From the NCBI GenBank assembly GCA_937934305.1, contig CALHAG010000014.1, forward strand, positions 53,897-117,896: 64,000 nt of DNA, read 5' to 3'. A program made the translations under genes and the position numbers. The notes beneath the pieces are model-generated. The model made no database searches. It was not told where the DNA came from and saw only the letters and a program-made list of their open reading frames with translations. Shown here in pieces: positions 15,831 to 24,745 of the stretch; the first letter of the stretch is position 1; every line of letters starts with the position of its first letter. The DNA comes from Candidatus Caldarchaeum subterraneum. Lineage in GTDB: Archaea > Thermoproteota > Nitrososphaeria_A > Caldarchaeales > Caldarchaeaceae.

Positions 15831-16865
15831 ATGGGTGTAAAGATTGGGGACATCATTCCCGGCGAGGCTGTTGAGCAGACTTCTTTGAAGAAGCTCTCGG
15901 GCAAAGCCATAGCATTCGACGCATACAACATTCTTTACCAGTTTCTCGCAACCATCCGGGGCCCCGATGGAAGGCCTCTGATGGATAGACGCGGCAGGGT
16001 TACAAGCCATTTGAGCGGCCTCTTCTTCAGAACCATTAACTTTCTTCAGGAGGGGTTGTTGCCCGTCTATGTTTTCGACGGAAGGCCGCCTGAGGAAAAG
16101 TATCGGACGATTGAGAAGAGGGCGGTGTCTCGTGAAGAGGCTGGTAGGCTGTATGAGGCGGCGTTGGCTGAAGGGGATTTGGAGGCTGCTCGGCGATATG
16201 CACAGCGTGCAGCGAGTTTGGAGAAATACATGGTGGAGAGCGCCGCCGACCTTCTCAAGGCCATGGGAGTTCCCTATGTGATGGCTCCGTCGGAGGGCGA
16301 GGCTCAGGCCGCTTACATGGCGGCTAAAGGCTCTGTCTACGCCGCCGGTTCACAGGACATGGATTCGCTTCTCTTCGGCTCCCCGAGACTCGTCAGAAAC
16401 CTCTCCATCGTGGGACGTAGAAAGCTCCCCGGACGGAAAGAGTATGTGGAGGTGCTGCCTGAGATAATCTATCTCGACAGGCTTCTCGCATCACTAGGGT
16501 TGACACGAGAGCAGCTGATAGACATAGGTCTTCTGGTTGGGACTGATTATTCGCCGCAGGTCAGGGGTGTTGGCCCTAAGACGGCGTTGAAGATTGTGAA
16601 GGAGTATGGGTCGCTGGAGAAAGCTGTGGAGGCCGGTGCTGTAGAGGTCGAGTTCGATATACAGGTTGTTAGGAGGCTTTTCCTACAACCGAGGGTGACG
16701 GATGACTATGTCCTTGATTGGCGGGAGCCTTCGGAGGAGCTGGTGGTGGAGCTTCTTGTCGAGGAGTTTGATTTTTCACGGGAGCGTGTCGGTAAAGCCT
16801 TGGCTGAGCTGCGGCAGACGTTGTCGAAGAGGTCGAGCAGTTTAGACGCTTTCTTCGGAGAGTAG
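15831..16865 (+). CDS. fen1: Flap endonuclease 1
   Basis: FEN-1 removes 5' flaps in Okazaki-fragment maturation and base-excision repair. The 344-aa protein begins MGVKIGDIIPGEAVEQ, so the start is the ATG at 15831 rather than the in-frame upstream one at 15699. Active-site carboxylates are in AFDAYN, VFDGRPPE, APSEGEAQAAYMA, GSQDMDSLLFG and GTDYSPQVRGVGPKTAL (helix-hairpin-helix). The C-terminal SSSLDAFFGE is a PCNA-interacting (PIP) motif. Confidence 0.96.
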   Translation: MGVKIGDIIPGEAVEQTSLKKLSGKAIAFDAYNILYQFLATIRGPDGRPLMDRRGRVTSHLSGLFFRTINFLQEGLLPVYVFDGRPPEEKYRTIEKRAVSREEAGRLYEAALAEGDLEAARRYAQRAASLEKYMVESAADLLKAMGVPYVMAPSEGEAQAAYMAAKGSVYAAGSQDMDSLLFGSPRLVRNLSIVGRRKLPGRKEYVEVLPEIIYLDRLLASLGLTREQLIDIGLLVGTDYSPQVRGVGPKTALKIVKEYGSLEKAVEAGAVEVEFDIQVVRRLFLQPRVTDDYVLDWREPSEELVVELLVEEFDFSRERVGKALAELRQTLSKRSSSLDAFFGE

Positions 16866-17060
16866 CTCGACGACCTTTCTCTCCTCATCAAGGGTAGAGA
16901 CGCGTACCTTGCCATGTATCTCCAGCTTCATCAGCATCTGAAGCAGCTCCATCGTCGAGAGCTTAGACTGATGCCTCTTCATCTCATCCAACAGGTTCTG
17001 CAGCATAGCTTTGCCGCCCATCCGCCGCAGCGTCTCAAGAACCTCGACGTATTTCGACAA
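16842..17060 (-). CDS. Small winged-helix-like protein downstream of cdc48
   Basis: A 72-residue frame follows the cdc48 stop by 6 bp on the same strand and overlaps the 3' end of fen1 by 24 bp. It looks like a compact winged helix: VEVLETLRRMGGKAMLQNLLDEM, KLSTMELLQMLMKLEIHGKV, then a short hairpin VRVSTLDEERKVVELL. I do not recognise a named family. Co-transcription with cdc48 suggests a linked role, perhaps as an adaptor. Confidence 0.55.
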   Translation of the reverse strand: MSKYVEVLETLRRMGGKAMLQNLLDEMKRHQSKLSTMELLQMLMKLEIHGKVRVSTLDEERKVVELLSEESV

Positions 17061-17066
17061 ATCTGT

Positions 17067-19247
17067 TCAGCCTATCATCATCAAAGGTTTCTCAGACGAC
17101 CTAAGCATGTCACCGACTTTCTCATACTCTTTCATCATCTGAGGAGTGATGCTCGGCTTAACATTCATGAGCGCTTCTTCGAAGTCTCTTTTGGTGACTT
17201 TGTCGGCGTTGATGTCACGTCGCAGCGCTGCGAGAGCGGCTTCTTTGCATACGGATTCTATGTCTGCGCCGGAGTATCCTTCGCAGCGGCTTGCGAGGAC
17301 CTCGATGTTTACGTCGTCTGCGAGCGGCATTTTGCGTGTGTAGATGTAGAAGATTTCGGCTCGTGCTTTTTCGTCGGGAGGCGGTATGAGTAGTAGTCTG
17401 TCGAACCTGCCCGGCCTCAGGAGCGCGGGGTCGAGCATGTCGGGCCTGTTTGTCGCGCCTATCACCACGATGTCGTTGAGCTCCTCTATGCCGTCGATTT
17501 CGGCGAGCAGCTGGCTGGCGACGCGGTTGGTTACCCCTGAGCTATCCTCGGCCAAGTCTTTCCGCGGCGCTATCGCCTCTATCTCGTCGAAGAAAATCAC
17601 GGCCGGAGCCGCTTGACGTGCTTTGCGGAAGATTTCGCGGATGGCTTTCTCCGATTCACCGACCCATTTGGAGAATATTTCTGGGCCCTTGATTGTGATG
17701 AAGTTTGCCTCGCTCTCGGTGGCCACTGCTTTCGCCAAGAGTGTTTTTCCGCAGCCTGGTGGGCCGTAGAGCAACACGCCTCTCGGAGGCTTTATGCCTA
17801 GTTTTTCAAACTTCTCCGGATACTTGAGAGGCCATTCCACCATCTCGATAAGCTTCTGCTTCACCTGCTCAAGCCCACCTATGTCCTCCCACCTCACCGT
17901 CGGCGTCTCTATCTCAACCTCTCTCAAGGCGCTTGGCGTTATCTCCTTGTATGCGTCGAGAAAATCTTTCATCGTGACCTCGAGGCTGTTAAGAATCTCA
18001 GGCGATATCCTTTCGCTTGAGAAATCTATGCTGGGCAATATTCTTCTGATGGCTTTCATAGCTGCTTCGCGGCAAAGCGCCGCGAGGTCCGCGCCCGTGT
18101 ATCCGCGTGTCATTTCCCCGAGCCTATCTATCTGGACATCTTTTGCAAGCGGCATTCCGCGTGTGTGTATGGTGAGTATCTCTATGCGGCCCTTCTTGTC
18201 CGGGATGCCTATCTCGATTTCTCTATCAAATCTTCCGGGTCTTCTCAGCGCTGGGTCGAGTGCGTTTGGCCTGTTTGTGGCGCCGATGACGATTACGGAG
18301 CCGCGGCCCTCAAGCCCATCCATCAACGCAAGCAGCTGAGCCACTACTCGTTTCTCCACCTCGCCGGTGACCTCGCTTCTCTTGGGAGCTATGGCGTCAA
18401 TCTCGTCGATGAAGATTATGCTGGGTGCTTCTTCCTCGGCCTTGCGGAAGATTTCACGCAGCCTCGCCTCGGTCTCGCCATAGTATTTGTTCATTATCTC
18501 GGGGCCGTTTATGAGGATGAAGTTCGCCTCCGCCTCTGTGGCAACCGCCTTGGCTAGAAGTGTTTTTCCGCAGCCGGGTGGGCCGTAGAGTAGCACGCCT
18601 TTGGGCGGGTCTATTCCAAGCTTCTGGAACAGCTCCGGGAAGCGGAGCGGAAGCTCAATCATCTCCCTGACACGTTGTATCTGCTCCTGCAGCCCGCCTA
18701 TGTCCTCGTATGTGATGCTGGTTCGGAGAGTTTTCTCCTGCACAACCCTGCTCTGTATCACGAGCTTGGTTCGGGGAGTTATCTTAGCCACTCCCGTCGG
18801 CCTCATCTGGACAACGGCGAAGGTGAAGAGGTTGCCGAAAAACAGGACGGGGATGATGTTGCGGTGTACGACGGGGTATTCGATGAGCCTGCTTTTCACA
18901 AGTTTTGTGAAATTTTCATCAGCCTTGATGGAGGTGTTGTAGGGCGCGAGGACGACGAGCTGGGCCTCTTTCACATTCGCTTTCCTGACTATGACGTAGT
19001 CGTTGAGAGAAACTCCTGCGTTGTTTCTGATGTGGCCATCTATCCTGATGATGTCTTTCTCCTTCTCATCCTCCATGTAGCCCAGCCAAACCGTCGCGGC
19101 GGTGAGCTTCTTTCCACGTATCTCAATAATGTCACCTGTCGAGAGGCCTGCTTCGGCGCCCACCGACCTGTCTATACGGGCTATTCCATATCCCACGTCA
19201 CGCTGCTTGGCTTCTGCTACTCGAAGCCGCAGCTCCTTAACACTCAT
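17067..19247 (-). CDS. cdc48: Cdc48/VCP-type double AAA+ ATPase
   Basis: The 726-aa protein has an N-terminal double-psi-barrel substrate domain (1 to about 180) and two AAA modules. D1 has Walker A GPPGCGKT at 222-229 and Walker [16 protein letters not shown]2 repeats GPPGCGKT, with [14 protein letters not shown] and [20 protein letters not shown]. Arginine-finger and sensor motifs are present in both. It unfolds proteins, probably feeding the proteasome. The C-terminus ends PLMMIG, not the HbYX motif some archaeal proteasome ATPases carry. The transcript may include the small wHTH gene. Confidence 0.96.
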   Translation of the reverse strand: MSVKELRLRVAEAKQRDVGYGIARIDRSVGAEAGLSTGDIIEIRGKKLTAATVWLGYMEDEKEKDIIRIDGHIRNNAGVSLNDYVIVRKANVKEAQLVVLAPYNTSIKADENFTKLVKSRLIEYPVVHRNIIPVLFFGNLFTFAVVQMRPTGVAKITPRTKLVIQSRVVQEKTLRTSITYEDIGGLQEQIQRVREMIELPLRFPELFQKLGIDPPKGVLLYGPPGCGKTLLAKAVATEAEANFILINGPEIMNKYYGETEARLREIFRKAEEEAPSIIFIDEIDAIAPKRSEVTGEVEKRVVAQLLALMDGLEGRGSVIVIGATNRPNALDPALRRPGRFDREIEIGIPDKKGRIEILTIHTRGMPLAKDVQIDRLGEMTRGYTGADLAALCREAAMKAIRRILPSIDFSSERISPEILNSLEVTMKDFLDAYKEITPSALREVEIETPTVRWEDIGGLEQVKQKLIEMVEWPLKYPEKFEKLGIKPPRGVLLYGPPGCGKTLLAKAVATESEANFITIKGPEIFSKWVGESEKAIREIFRKARQAAPAVIFFDEIEAIAPRKDLAEDSSGVTNRVASQLLAEIDGIEELNDIVVIGATNRPDMLDPALLRPGRFDRLLLIPPPDEKARAEIFYIYTRKMPLADDVNIEVLASRCEGYSGADIESVCKEAALAALRRDINADKVTKRDFEEALMNVKPSITPQMMKEYEKVGDMLRSSEKPLMMIG

Positions 19248-19270
19248 TCATCAAGAAAACACATCATGCA

Positions 19271-19280
19271 CCATATAAAC
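19271..19280 (-). promoter_or_regulatory. TATA-like box for cdc48
   Basis: On the minus strand GTTTATATGG (complement of 19271-19280) lies about 25-33 bp before the cdc48 ATG at 19247. Confidence 0.45.
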
Positions 19281-19382
19281 ATCACAACACATCCCAGGAA
19301 ACATGCGAGCCTTGGCCGCGTCTTCGCCGGCCCTCCGTTGATGGATGTTGATGTGATGATTGTAAATGAGTGATGCAAATGT

Positions 19383-19392
19383 TTACATGTAA
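19383..19392. promoter_or_regulatory. 10-bp palindrome at the start of an HTH gene
   Basis: TTACATGTAA is a perfect 10-bp palindrome immediately before the GTG at 19393. It may be an autoregulatory operator, but the element is short and could be chance. Confidence 0.3.
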
Positions 19393-19722
19393 GTGGATAT
19401 CATATCATATGTGGCTGCTCAAATTGTGCCGAGTGAGGAGATCGAGAGGTTGTCGAGGCTTTTCATGGCCTTGGGTAACCCTGTGCGTCTGCGGATACTG
19501 AGCCTCGTGTCTTCGAGCCAGCGGCCTCTACACATCAGAGGCGTCGCAAGACTCCTCAAAACACGTTACGCCATCACCTACAAACACGTGAAAACCCTTC
19601 AAGAAGCAGGTTTGGTCACGATTTACGAGGTCGGCCGCTCGAGAGTAGTTGCACCTAAACACCCCGAGCTTTTCAGAAAAGTAGCGCTTTTCGGAAAGGA
19701 GATAACTTCAATGAACAAATAA
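19393..19722 (+). CDS. ArsR-like winged-helix transcription regulator
   Basis: The 109-aa protein has an ArsR/HTH_20-type winged helix: LFMALGNPVRLRILSLVSS, RGVARLLKTRYAITYKHVKTLQEAGLV (recognition helix), and a short wing IYEVGRSRVVAPK. No metal-binding Cys cluster is present. An 18-bp perfect palindrome begins right after its stop and sits upstream of the ECF transporter gene, so the regulator probably controls that gene, itself, or both. The start may be the GTG at 19393 or a second GTG at 19411. Confidence 0.75.
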   Translation: MDIISYVAAQIVPSEEIERLSRLFMALGNPVRLRILSLVSSSQRPLHIRGVARLLKTRYAITYKHVKTLQEAGLVTIYEVGRSRVVAPKHPELFRKVALFGKEITSMNK

Positions 19723-19740
19723 TTTTACTTTAAAGTAAAA
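19723..19740. promoter_or_regulatory. 18-bp perfect palindrome (probable operator)
   Basis: TTTTACTTTAAAGTAAAA reads the same on both strands. It lies between the stop of the HTH gene and a TATA-like CTTTAAATA at 19761-19769 that serves the ECF S-component gene. Its position just upstream of the promoter of a vitamin transporter makes it a good operator candidate. A weak intrinsic terminator is the alternative, but there is no G/C stem. Confidence 0.5.
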
Positions 19741-19760
19741 ATACCGATAGTCTTAAGCAA

Positions 19761-19769
19761 CTTTAAATA
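19761..19769 (+). promoter_or_regulatory. TATA-like box for the ECF S-component gene
   Basis: CTTTAAATA lies about 24-32 bp before the ATG at 19793 and about 20 bp after the 18-bp palindrome. Confidence 0.45.
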
Positions 19770-19789
19770 AGACTCAAAATCTTCATAAC

Positions 19790-20416
19790 TTGATGAATAA
19801 CATACAAAGACTTGCCTTGGCGTCTTCTTTTGCGGCGTTGGCTTATGTGATGGGGTTGGCGCCGGCTAGTGTGCCTTTTCCGCTGTTGCCTTTTCTACGG
19901 TTTGACCTCGCCGAAATACCTGACATGTTGTCGTTTCTGCTGCTGGGGTGGAGATATGGGCTGGTGACGGCTTTGGCCCACTGGTATGCATTGGTGATAA
20001 CCGCGACGGGTGTGTTTGCGCCGCCGCCTATTCCGCAGCTGATGAAGCTTACCGCTGTTTTGTCGATGTTTCTCGGCGTCTATGCTGGGCTTTGGGCTGC
20101 GAGGAGGCTTGGCCGGGGGAAGGTTGTTTTGTCGACGGTCGGTGGTGTGCTGATGAGGGCTGGTGTGATGGCGCCTGTAACCTTCGCCCTGTATTATCTG
20201 CTGTTTCCGCAGATTTATCTGCCGTTTGGGAAAAGAGCGCTTTCGGCAGTGGGTTTCGTGGCCGAGACCGACTTGGCCGTAGCCCTGCTGATAACCGGGT
20301 TGACGGCTCTCTTCAACGCCATCTCAGCCGCCTACCTCGTCCCCCTTAGCCACGGGCTGGTGAAAACGCTCCAGAAAGCACTAGGCCCGCGTCTCGCAAC
20401 AGCTGAGAAGCAGTAA
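19790..20416 (+). CDS. ECF transporter S component (RibU-like)
   Basis: About six hydrophobic helices in 208 aa, with an N-terminal ALASSFAALAYVMGLAP and a FLRFDLAEIPDMLSFLLLGWRYG segment, match the RibU/ECF S-component plan. S components bind a vitamin and share a general energising module (EcfT/EcfA) that is not in this window. Riboflavin is the closest guess from the FDLAEIP segment. Folate or another vitamin is possible. Translation may start at the TTG at 19790 or the ATG at 19793. The upstream HTH gene and palindrome suggest transcriptional control. Confidence 0.7.
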   Translation: MMNNIQRLALASSFAALAYVMGLAPASVPFPLLPFLRFDLAEIPDMLSFLLLGWRYGLVTALAHWYALVITATGVFAPPPIPQLMKLTAVLSMFLGVYAGLWAARRLGRGKVVLSTVGGVLMRAGVMAPVTFALYYLLFPQIYLPFGKRALSAVGFVAETDLAVALLITGLTALFNAISAAYLVPLSHGLVKTLQKALGPRLATAEKQ

Positions 20417-20449
20417 CCCCTCCCCCCTTCACAAACCAACACCATCTCT

Positions 20450-20457
20450 TTTATACC
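20450..20457 (+). promoter_or_regulatory. TATA-like box for radA
   Basis: TTTATACC lies about 27-34 bp before the radA ATG at 20484. Confidence 0.5.
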
Positions 20458-20464
20458 AGCCTAC

Positions 20465-20482
20465 CGTCTATGAAAATAGACG
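20465..20482 (+). other. Small hairpin just before the radA ATG
   Basis: CGTCTA at 20465-20470 and TAGACG at 20477-20482 form a 6-bp perfect stem with loop TGAAAA, ending one base before the ATG. It would sit at the very 5' end of a near-leaderless transcript or overlap the transcription start. Confidence 0.3.
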
Positions 20483-20483
20483 C

Positions 20484-21485
20484 ATGACCAAGAAATCTTC
20501 TGCCGAGAAGGAGATAGATATCTTCGACCTGCAGAGTATTGAGGGTGTTGGGAAGGCGACGGAGGAGAAGCTTAACTCGGCCGGCATAACCTCTGTTCTC
20601 GACCTCGCCGCAGCCACTCCGCGAGAGCTTGTCGAGCTGGGCATCAGCCCCGAGAAAGCTGAGGAGCTATGTCTCAAGGCCCGGCTGCTACTCATCGAGA
20701 GCGGTTTTCTCGACAGAGAGTTTGTCCCCGCCACAGAGGTTTTGGAGAGACGCAAGTCTATGCAGAGGCTTACCACCGGTTCAAGGGCCCTTGACGCGAT
20801 GCTGGGAGGCGGGGTGGAGACTCAGGCCATCACAGAGCTTATCGGAGAGTTCGGCAGCGGAAAAACACAGGTCTGCCACACGCTTTGTGTAATGGCTCAG
20901 CTGCCCCGTGAACAGGGAGGCCTCGAGGGCTCAGCCATCTACATCGACACGGAGGCAACCTTCAGGCCCGAGCGGATAAGCCAGATAGCGGAGGCACGTG
21001 GCCTCGACCCACAGAAAATACTGGAAAACATCATCTTCGCCAGCGTCTATAACTCGAGCCATCTACAGCTGACTGTGAAGGAGCTCGGCCGCTACGTTGA
21101 GAAATACAAGGCCCGGCTCGTGATAATCGACTCGATTATATCGCATTTTAGGGCGGAGTTTATCGGGCGCGGCACGTTGGCTGAGAGGCAGCAGCGGTTG
21201 AACGACCTGTTGCACAGGCTGCTTCGGACGGCGCAGGTTCACAACATCGCGGTTGTGTTGACTAATCAGGTGCAGGCTAACCCTGACCAGTTCTTCGGCG
21301 ACCCCAACAAACCCAGCGGAGGCCACGTCCTCGCCCACAGCAGCACATACCGCATCTTCATCAGAAGAGCCGCCAACAACACACGCCTCGCCCGCATAAT
21401 CGACAGCCCATACCACCCGCCCACAGCCGAGGCATACTTCAAAATCACCGAAAAAGGCGTAGAAGACCTGCAAGAAACAAAATAG
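20484..21485 (+). CDS. radA: RadA recombinase
   Basis: RadA is the archaeal RecA/Rad51 strand-exchange protein. The 333-aa protein has an N-terminal helix-hairpin-helix domain (IEGVGKATEEKLNSAGI, 19-35), the polymerisation motif region before residue 90, Walker A GEFGSGKT (121-128), AIYIDTEATFRPERI, Walker B LVIIDSI, and the L2/C-terminal region with QVQANPDQFFGDP and KPSGGHVLAHSSTYR. No intein is present. It converges on pyk with a 2-bp gap. Confidence 0.97.
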   Translation: MTKKSSAEKEIDIFDLQSIEGVGKATEEKLNSAGITSVLDLAAATPRELVELGISPEKAEELCLKARLLLIESGFLDREFVPATEVLERRKSMQRLTTGSRALDAMLGGGVETQAITELIGEFGSGKTQVCHTLCVMAQLPREQGGLEGSAIYIDTEATFRPERISQIAEARGLDPQKILENIIFASVYNSSHLQLTVKELGRYVEKYKARLVIIDSIISHFRAEFIGRGTLAERQQRLNDLLHRLLRTAQVHNIAVVLTNQVQANPDQFFGDPNKPSGGHVLAHSSTYRIFIRRAANNTRLARIIDSPYHPPTAEAYFKITEKGVEDLQETK

Positions 21486-21487
21486 TT

Positions 21488-22849
21488 TCACATGAATTTT
21501 TTCATCTTGACGATGTGAACAGGCTCTTTCACTAACCCGTAGGTAAGCACGTAGGTGTCCCCGGGCTCGGCCAGCCTCTCCTCCTCCAGTTTCTTCTCCA
21601 ACAGCTCCAACCCCTCCGCATAGCTCTGAGCCTCCAAAACAAGAGGTGTAACACCCCATAGAAGCATCAACCGCGGAACCACATCCCTGTTAGGCGTCCC
21701 AGCAATTATTCCTGACACGGGTTTGAAGCGTGCTATGCGGCGGGCCATGTTTCCATTCATCGTGAAAATAGCTATTTTCGCCGCAAGCGATTCGGCGAGA
21801 TTGACCACTGCGAGCGCAAACCTGTCAACCACTTCTGCGGATGGTGGAAGAGTCCGCCTCGGCTCAATCCCCTTCTCATAGGTTTCCGCGATGTTGACAA
21901 GCCACTGTATGGACTCGAGTGGATAACGGCCCACGGCTGTCTCAGCGGTCAGCATCAACACATCCACCCCATCCTCCACACAGGTCATCACGTCAACAAT
22001 TTCGCTCCGCGAGGGGACAGGCTCGTTAACCATGGTGCCGAGAAGCTGGGTGGCGACGATGACCGGCTTACATGCGTTGTATGCCGCGTCGATAATTGTT
22101 TTCTGGAGACGTGGCACATATTCAAGAGGAAAATGCATGCCAAGGTCTCCCCGCGCAATCAACACTGCGTCGCTTCGCTCACTTATTTCATCAACATTTT
22201 TCACACCCGAAGGTGTCTCTATCTTAGCTATCACACCTGTCGCCAAACCTTTTTCCTGCAAAAATGCTCTCGCGGCATCAACGTCGGCCGCTTTGGTCAC
22301 GAAGCTTAAGCCAACATAGTCCAGCTCCATGGCAGCCGCAGCCTGAAGCTGTTCTCTGCTTGTCTCGAGATAATCAGGAACCTGAACCTCCTTCCCTCTT
22401 ATCACTATGGATTTGTTGGGGGAGATTGTGGCTGGTCTGATGGCTTCGGCCGCGATAGATGTCTCATCTTTTGAGACGACTTTGAGCATGCCTCGGCCGT
22501 CGTCGAAGACGAGCGTGTCACCTATCTCCACTGTCTCGAAGAAACGTGGATAGGGTAGGCTGAGCGGGCCGTCGAGAGAAAACTTCGCTCTTTCACCGGC
22601 GCGGAGGCTGATGCTTGTTTCGAGGCCTGAGACCCTGATGGAGGGCCCGCGTAAATCACCTATTAACACAATTTTCTCACCCCGTTTTTCCGCGGCCTCG
22701 CGTGCGTTATCCGCCAGCTGACGCCAGAGAGCGGGGTTGCCGTGGCTGAAGTTTATGCGGTAGATGCGGCATCCGAGTGAGATGGCTTTCTCAATATCCT
22801 CAACCTCTCGAAGCGAGGGCCCCAGAGTGCATGCAATCTTTGTCCTCAA
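21488..22849 (-). CDS. pyk: Pyruvate kinase
   Basis: The enzyme converts phosphoenolpyruvate and ADP to pyruvate and ATP. The 453-aa protein begins with RTKIACTLGPS and RINFSHGNP and has the catalytic IAKIETPSGVKNVDEI (metal and Lys region), ARGDLGMHFPLEYVP and VATQLLGTMVNEPVPSRSEI. The C-terminal allosteric domain is present. It overlaps the upstream hydroxyacyl-CoA dehydrogenase by 4 bp (ATGA, 22846-22849), so the two are co-transcribed. Confidence 0.95.
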   Translation of the reverse strand: MRTKIACTLGPSLREVEDIEKAISLGCRIYRINFSHGNPALWRQLADNAREAAEKRGEKIVLIGDLRGPSIRVSGLETSISLRAGERAKFSLDGPLSLPYPRFFETVEIGDTLVFDDGRGMLKVVSKDETSIAAEAIRPATISPNKSIVIRGKEVQVPDYLETSREQLQAAAAMELDYVGLSFVTKAADVDAARAFLQEKGLATGVIAKIETPSGVKNVDEISERSDAVLIARGDLGMHFPLEYVPRLQKTIIDAAYNACKPVIVATQLLGTMVNEPVPSRSEIVDVMTCVEDGVDVLMLTAETAVGRYPLESIQWLVNIAETYEKGIEPRRTLPPSAEVVDRFALAVVNLAESLAAKIAIFTMNGNMARRIARFKPVSGIIAGTPNRDVVPRLMLLWGVTPLVLEAQSYAEGLELLEKKLEEERLAEPGDTYVLTYGLVKEPVHIVKMKKFM

Positions 22850-23805
22850 CCTTGCTCATCTCTCAGTTGCTTCAATCTTTTAACCATGGCTTTCTTACGG
22901 CTCAGCTTCAGAGCCTCGATATCTATGCCGTCATAGTCGAAAACACCCCGCCCAACATGCATGCCGAGACGCCTTTCTTCAACAAGTTTCCTCAGCAGAG
23001 CCGGTGGCCTGAAACGCTCCGCATTTAGCTCAGCCGCGAGATACTCGTCAACTCTGTAGAGAATGTCTACACCGCCCCAGTCAACGAACTCGAGCAACCC
23101 ATGCACCGAAAGCCTAAAGCCTATGCCCGCCATCAAAGCCTCGTCAACATCATGCGGCGAAGCAACACCCTCCTCAACCAGCCTAAGAGCCTCGTTCATC
23201 AACGCCGCCTGCAAACGAGCAGAAACATAGCCCGGGCTATCACCGCACACCACGGGCCTTTTTCCACATCTACGGAGAAACTCGACAGCCTCCTCTACAG
23301 TTTCTCGTGATGTTTGAGGAGCGGGAGCGACTTCGACGAGTGGGATGAGCTCGGCGGGGTTTATCCAATGTGTAACGAGAAAGCGTTCAGGATGTTTCAC
23401 ATGCTTGGCCAAAGCTGAGGGCCTCATGCTGCTGCTCGTCGACGCCAGCAAAGCATCACTTCCAATTCTTTCGCAAACCATGCTGTAAACCTGTTTCTTC
23501 ACAGCTGCGTCTTCTGGAACAGCTTCGACAACATGAAAAGCATCCTCAAGGCCATCGTATCCGTCGGCAAAAACTATCCGCTTAACCACTTCGTCAACAG
23601 GCTCGTGAATAAATTCACATTCCTCAAAGAGTCTCAGGCTTTCCTGTATCTGGCTTAAAATTTTTTCTCGCAGCATTTTCCTCTCGTCAGGAGTTCGATG
23701 CTTGACATCCCTGAGCCTAACCCTGAAACCATGCATCGCAACGCATAGGGCTATGCCGTGGCCTATCCTCCCCGCGCCGACCACGTCGACAAAACTCATG
23801 AACAT
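22846..23805 (-). CDS. 3-hydroxyacyl-CoA dehydrogenase
   Basis: The NAD-binding fold begins VDVVGAGRIGHGIALCVAMHG (GxGxxG). Then come HVVEAVPEDAAVKKQVY, STSSSMRPSALAKHV with the active-site Ser, a catalytic His in FLVTHWINPAELIPLVE, and GDSPGYVSARLQAALMNEALRL at the domain joint. The 319-aa length fits the stand-alone HBDH/HADH type without an enoyl-CoA hydratase half. The substrate may be 3-hydroxybutyryl-CoA. It is the first gene of the unit with pyk. Confidence 0.87.
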   Translation of the reverse strand: MFMSFVDVVGAGRIGHGIALCVAMHGFRVRLRDVKHRTPDERKMLREKILSQIQESLRLFEECEFIHEPVDEVVKRIVFADGYDGLEDAFHVVEAVPEDAAVKKQVYSMVCERIGSDALLASTSSSMRPSALAKHVKHPERFLVTHWINPAELIPLVEVAPAPQTSRETVEEAVEFLRRCGKRPVVCGDSPGYVSARLQAALMNEALRLVEEGVASPHDVDEALMAGIGFRLSVHGLLEFVDWGGVDILYRVDEYLAAELNAERFRPPALLRKLVEERRLGMHVGRGVFDYDGIDIEALKLSRKKAMVKRLKQLRDEQG

Positions 23806-23827
23806 CTACGGTGCTTGTTGTTTGTAA

Positions 23828-24745
23828 ATGTTTGTATCCAGCAGTTTCCCCGTTCCCTCACAGGCTTTGTTCAGCGTGGCTCTCGAGGGCGACAAAGATT
23901 TTGCGACATGTCTCGCCGTCGCCAAAACCATAGACGGCAACTATTTCTACTCATTACATTTTTATGAGCATCTTCCATGGCGGCCTGCTTGGAGCCTCTC
24001 CACAGCGGTCGCACCATATCTCAAACATATCCGCGTGGGCCCTGTCACCGTCCCAGCCAACCTCTACAGCCCAGCGGTCAACGCAAGGTTTCTCGCCTAC
24101 CTAAACACCCTGGCCCCGGGCGCTGTTCTCGGCGTCTCGAGGGGAGCCTACATGGGTGAGAAACATGCCACGATAAGCGAAGTGGTTGAGAAAGTGAAAA
24201 TGATAGTCGAAGAATACAGTCGAATCAGTTGGAGGGTTTCCTCGGAGCCCGAGGTCTATGTTGGGACAAGCGGGCCGAAGCTGGCCCGGGCCGCCGCCTC
24301 TCTCGATTATGTGAAGGGCATAGTTGTGGACAACCTCGCCAACCCACGCTATGCACAGTATCTCCGAAACATCATCGACGAAACAGGCAGAAAAGACATC
24401 CAGCTCATAGCTAGGCCCTTCACCAACATAGGCGAGGACATGGACAAGCTGCTCGAAGCTCTGTGGAGCTATGTTCCAGAGCTGGTCGGCGATTCTCCGA
24501 TGCTGGCCGCCGCGGGCATAGAGTATAGAGACCTGCTGGCCCATGAACCAAGCGTGGAGGAGAAGATGGTTGAGAACCTGGCTCTGGGCGGTGATGTCGA
24601 CGCTATTGTGGAGAAGGCGGCGCAGCTCATACGGGCCGGTGTTTCGCATATCTGCTTCGGTCATCCGCTTGGAGAAAACCCTGTGGAGGCTGTGAAGATG
24701 TTGCGTGATAGGGTTGTGCCGGTTTTGGTCGAGGAGTTCGGCTAA
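23828..24745 (+). CDS. Luciferase-like/F420-dependent (Mer-like) oxidoreductase
   Basis: A 305-aa TIM-barrel protein of the bacterial luciferase superfamily. Features include HIRVGPVTVPANLYSP near the start, VYVGTSGPKLARAAASL in the middle (family phosphate-binding region), and the late ICFGHPLGENPVEAV typical of F420-dependent reductases such as Mer. It is shorter than most Mer proteins (about 320-350 aa). Cofactor F420 versus FMN is not settled by sequence. Its last 4 bp overlap the convergent ABC permease gene. Confidence 0.68.
   Translation: MFVSSSFPVPSQALFSVALEGDKDFATCLAVAKTIDGNYFYSLHFYEHLPWRPAWSLSTAVAPYLKHIRVGPVTVPANLYSPAVNARFLAYLNTLAPGAVLGVSRGAYMGEKHATISEVVEKVKMIVEEYSRISWRVSSEPEVYVGTSGPKLARAAASLDYVKGIVVDNLANPRYAQYLRNIIDETGRKDIQLIARPFTNIGEDMDKLLEALWSYVPELVGDSPMLAAAGIEYRDLLAHEPSVEEKMVENLALGGDVDAIVEKAAQLIRAGVSHICFGHPLGENPVEAVKMLRDRVVPVLVEEFG

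Noticed and set aside
17794..18557. Plus-strand frames of 130-181 codons within cdc48
   Set aside because: Antisense shadows of a clear AAA ATPase gene, with no promoter or domain support.
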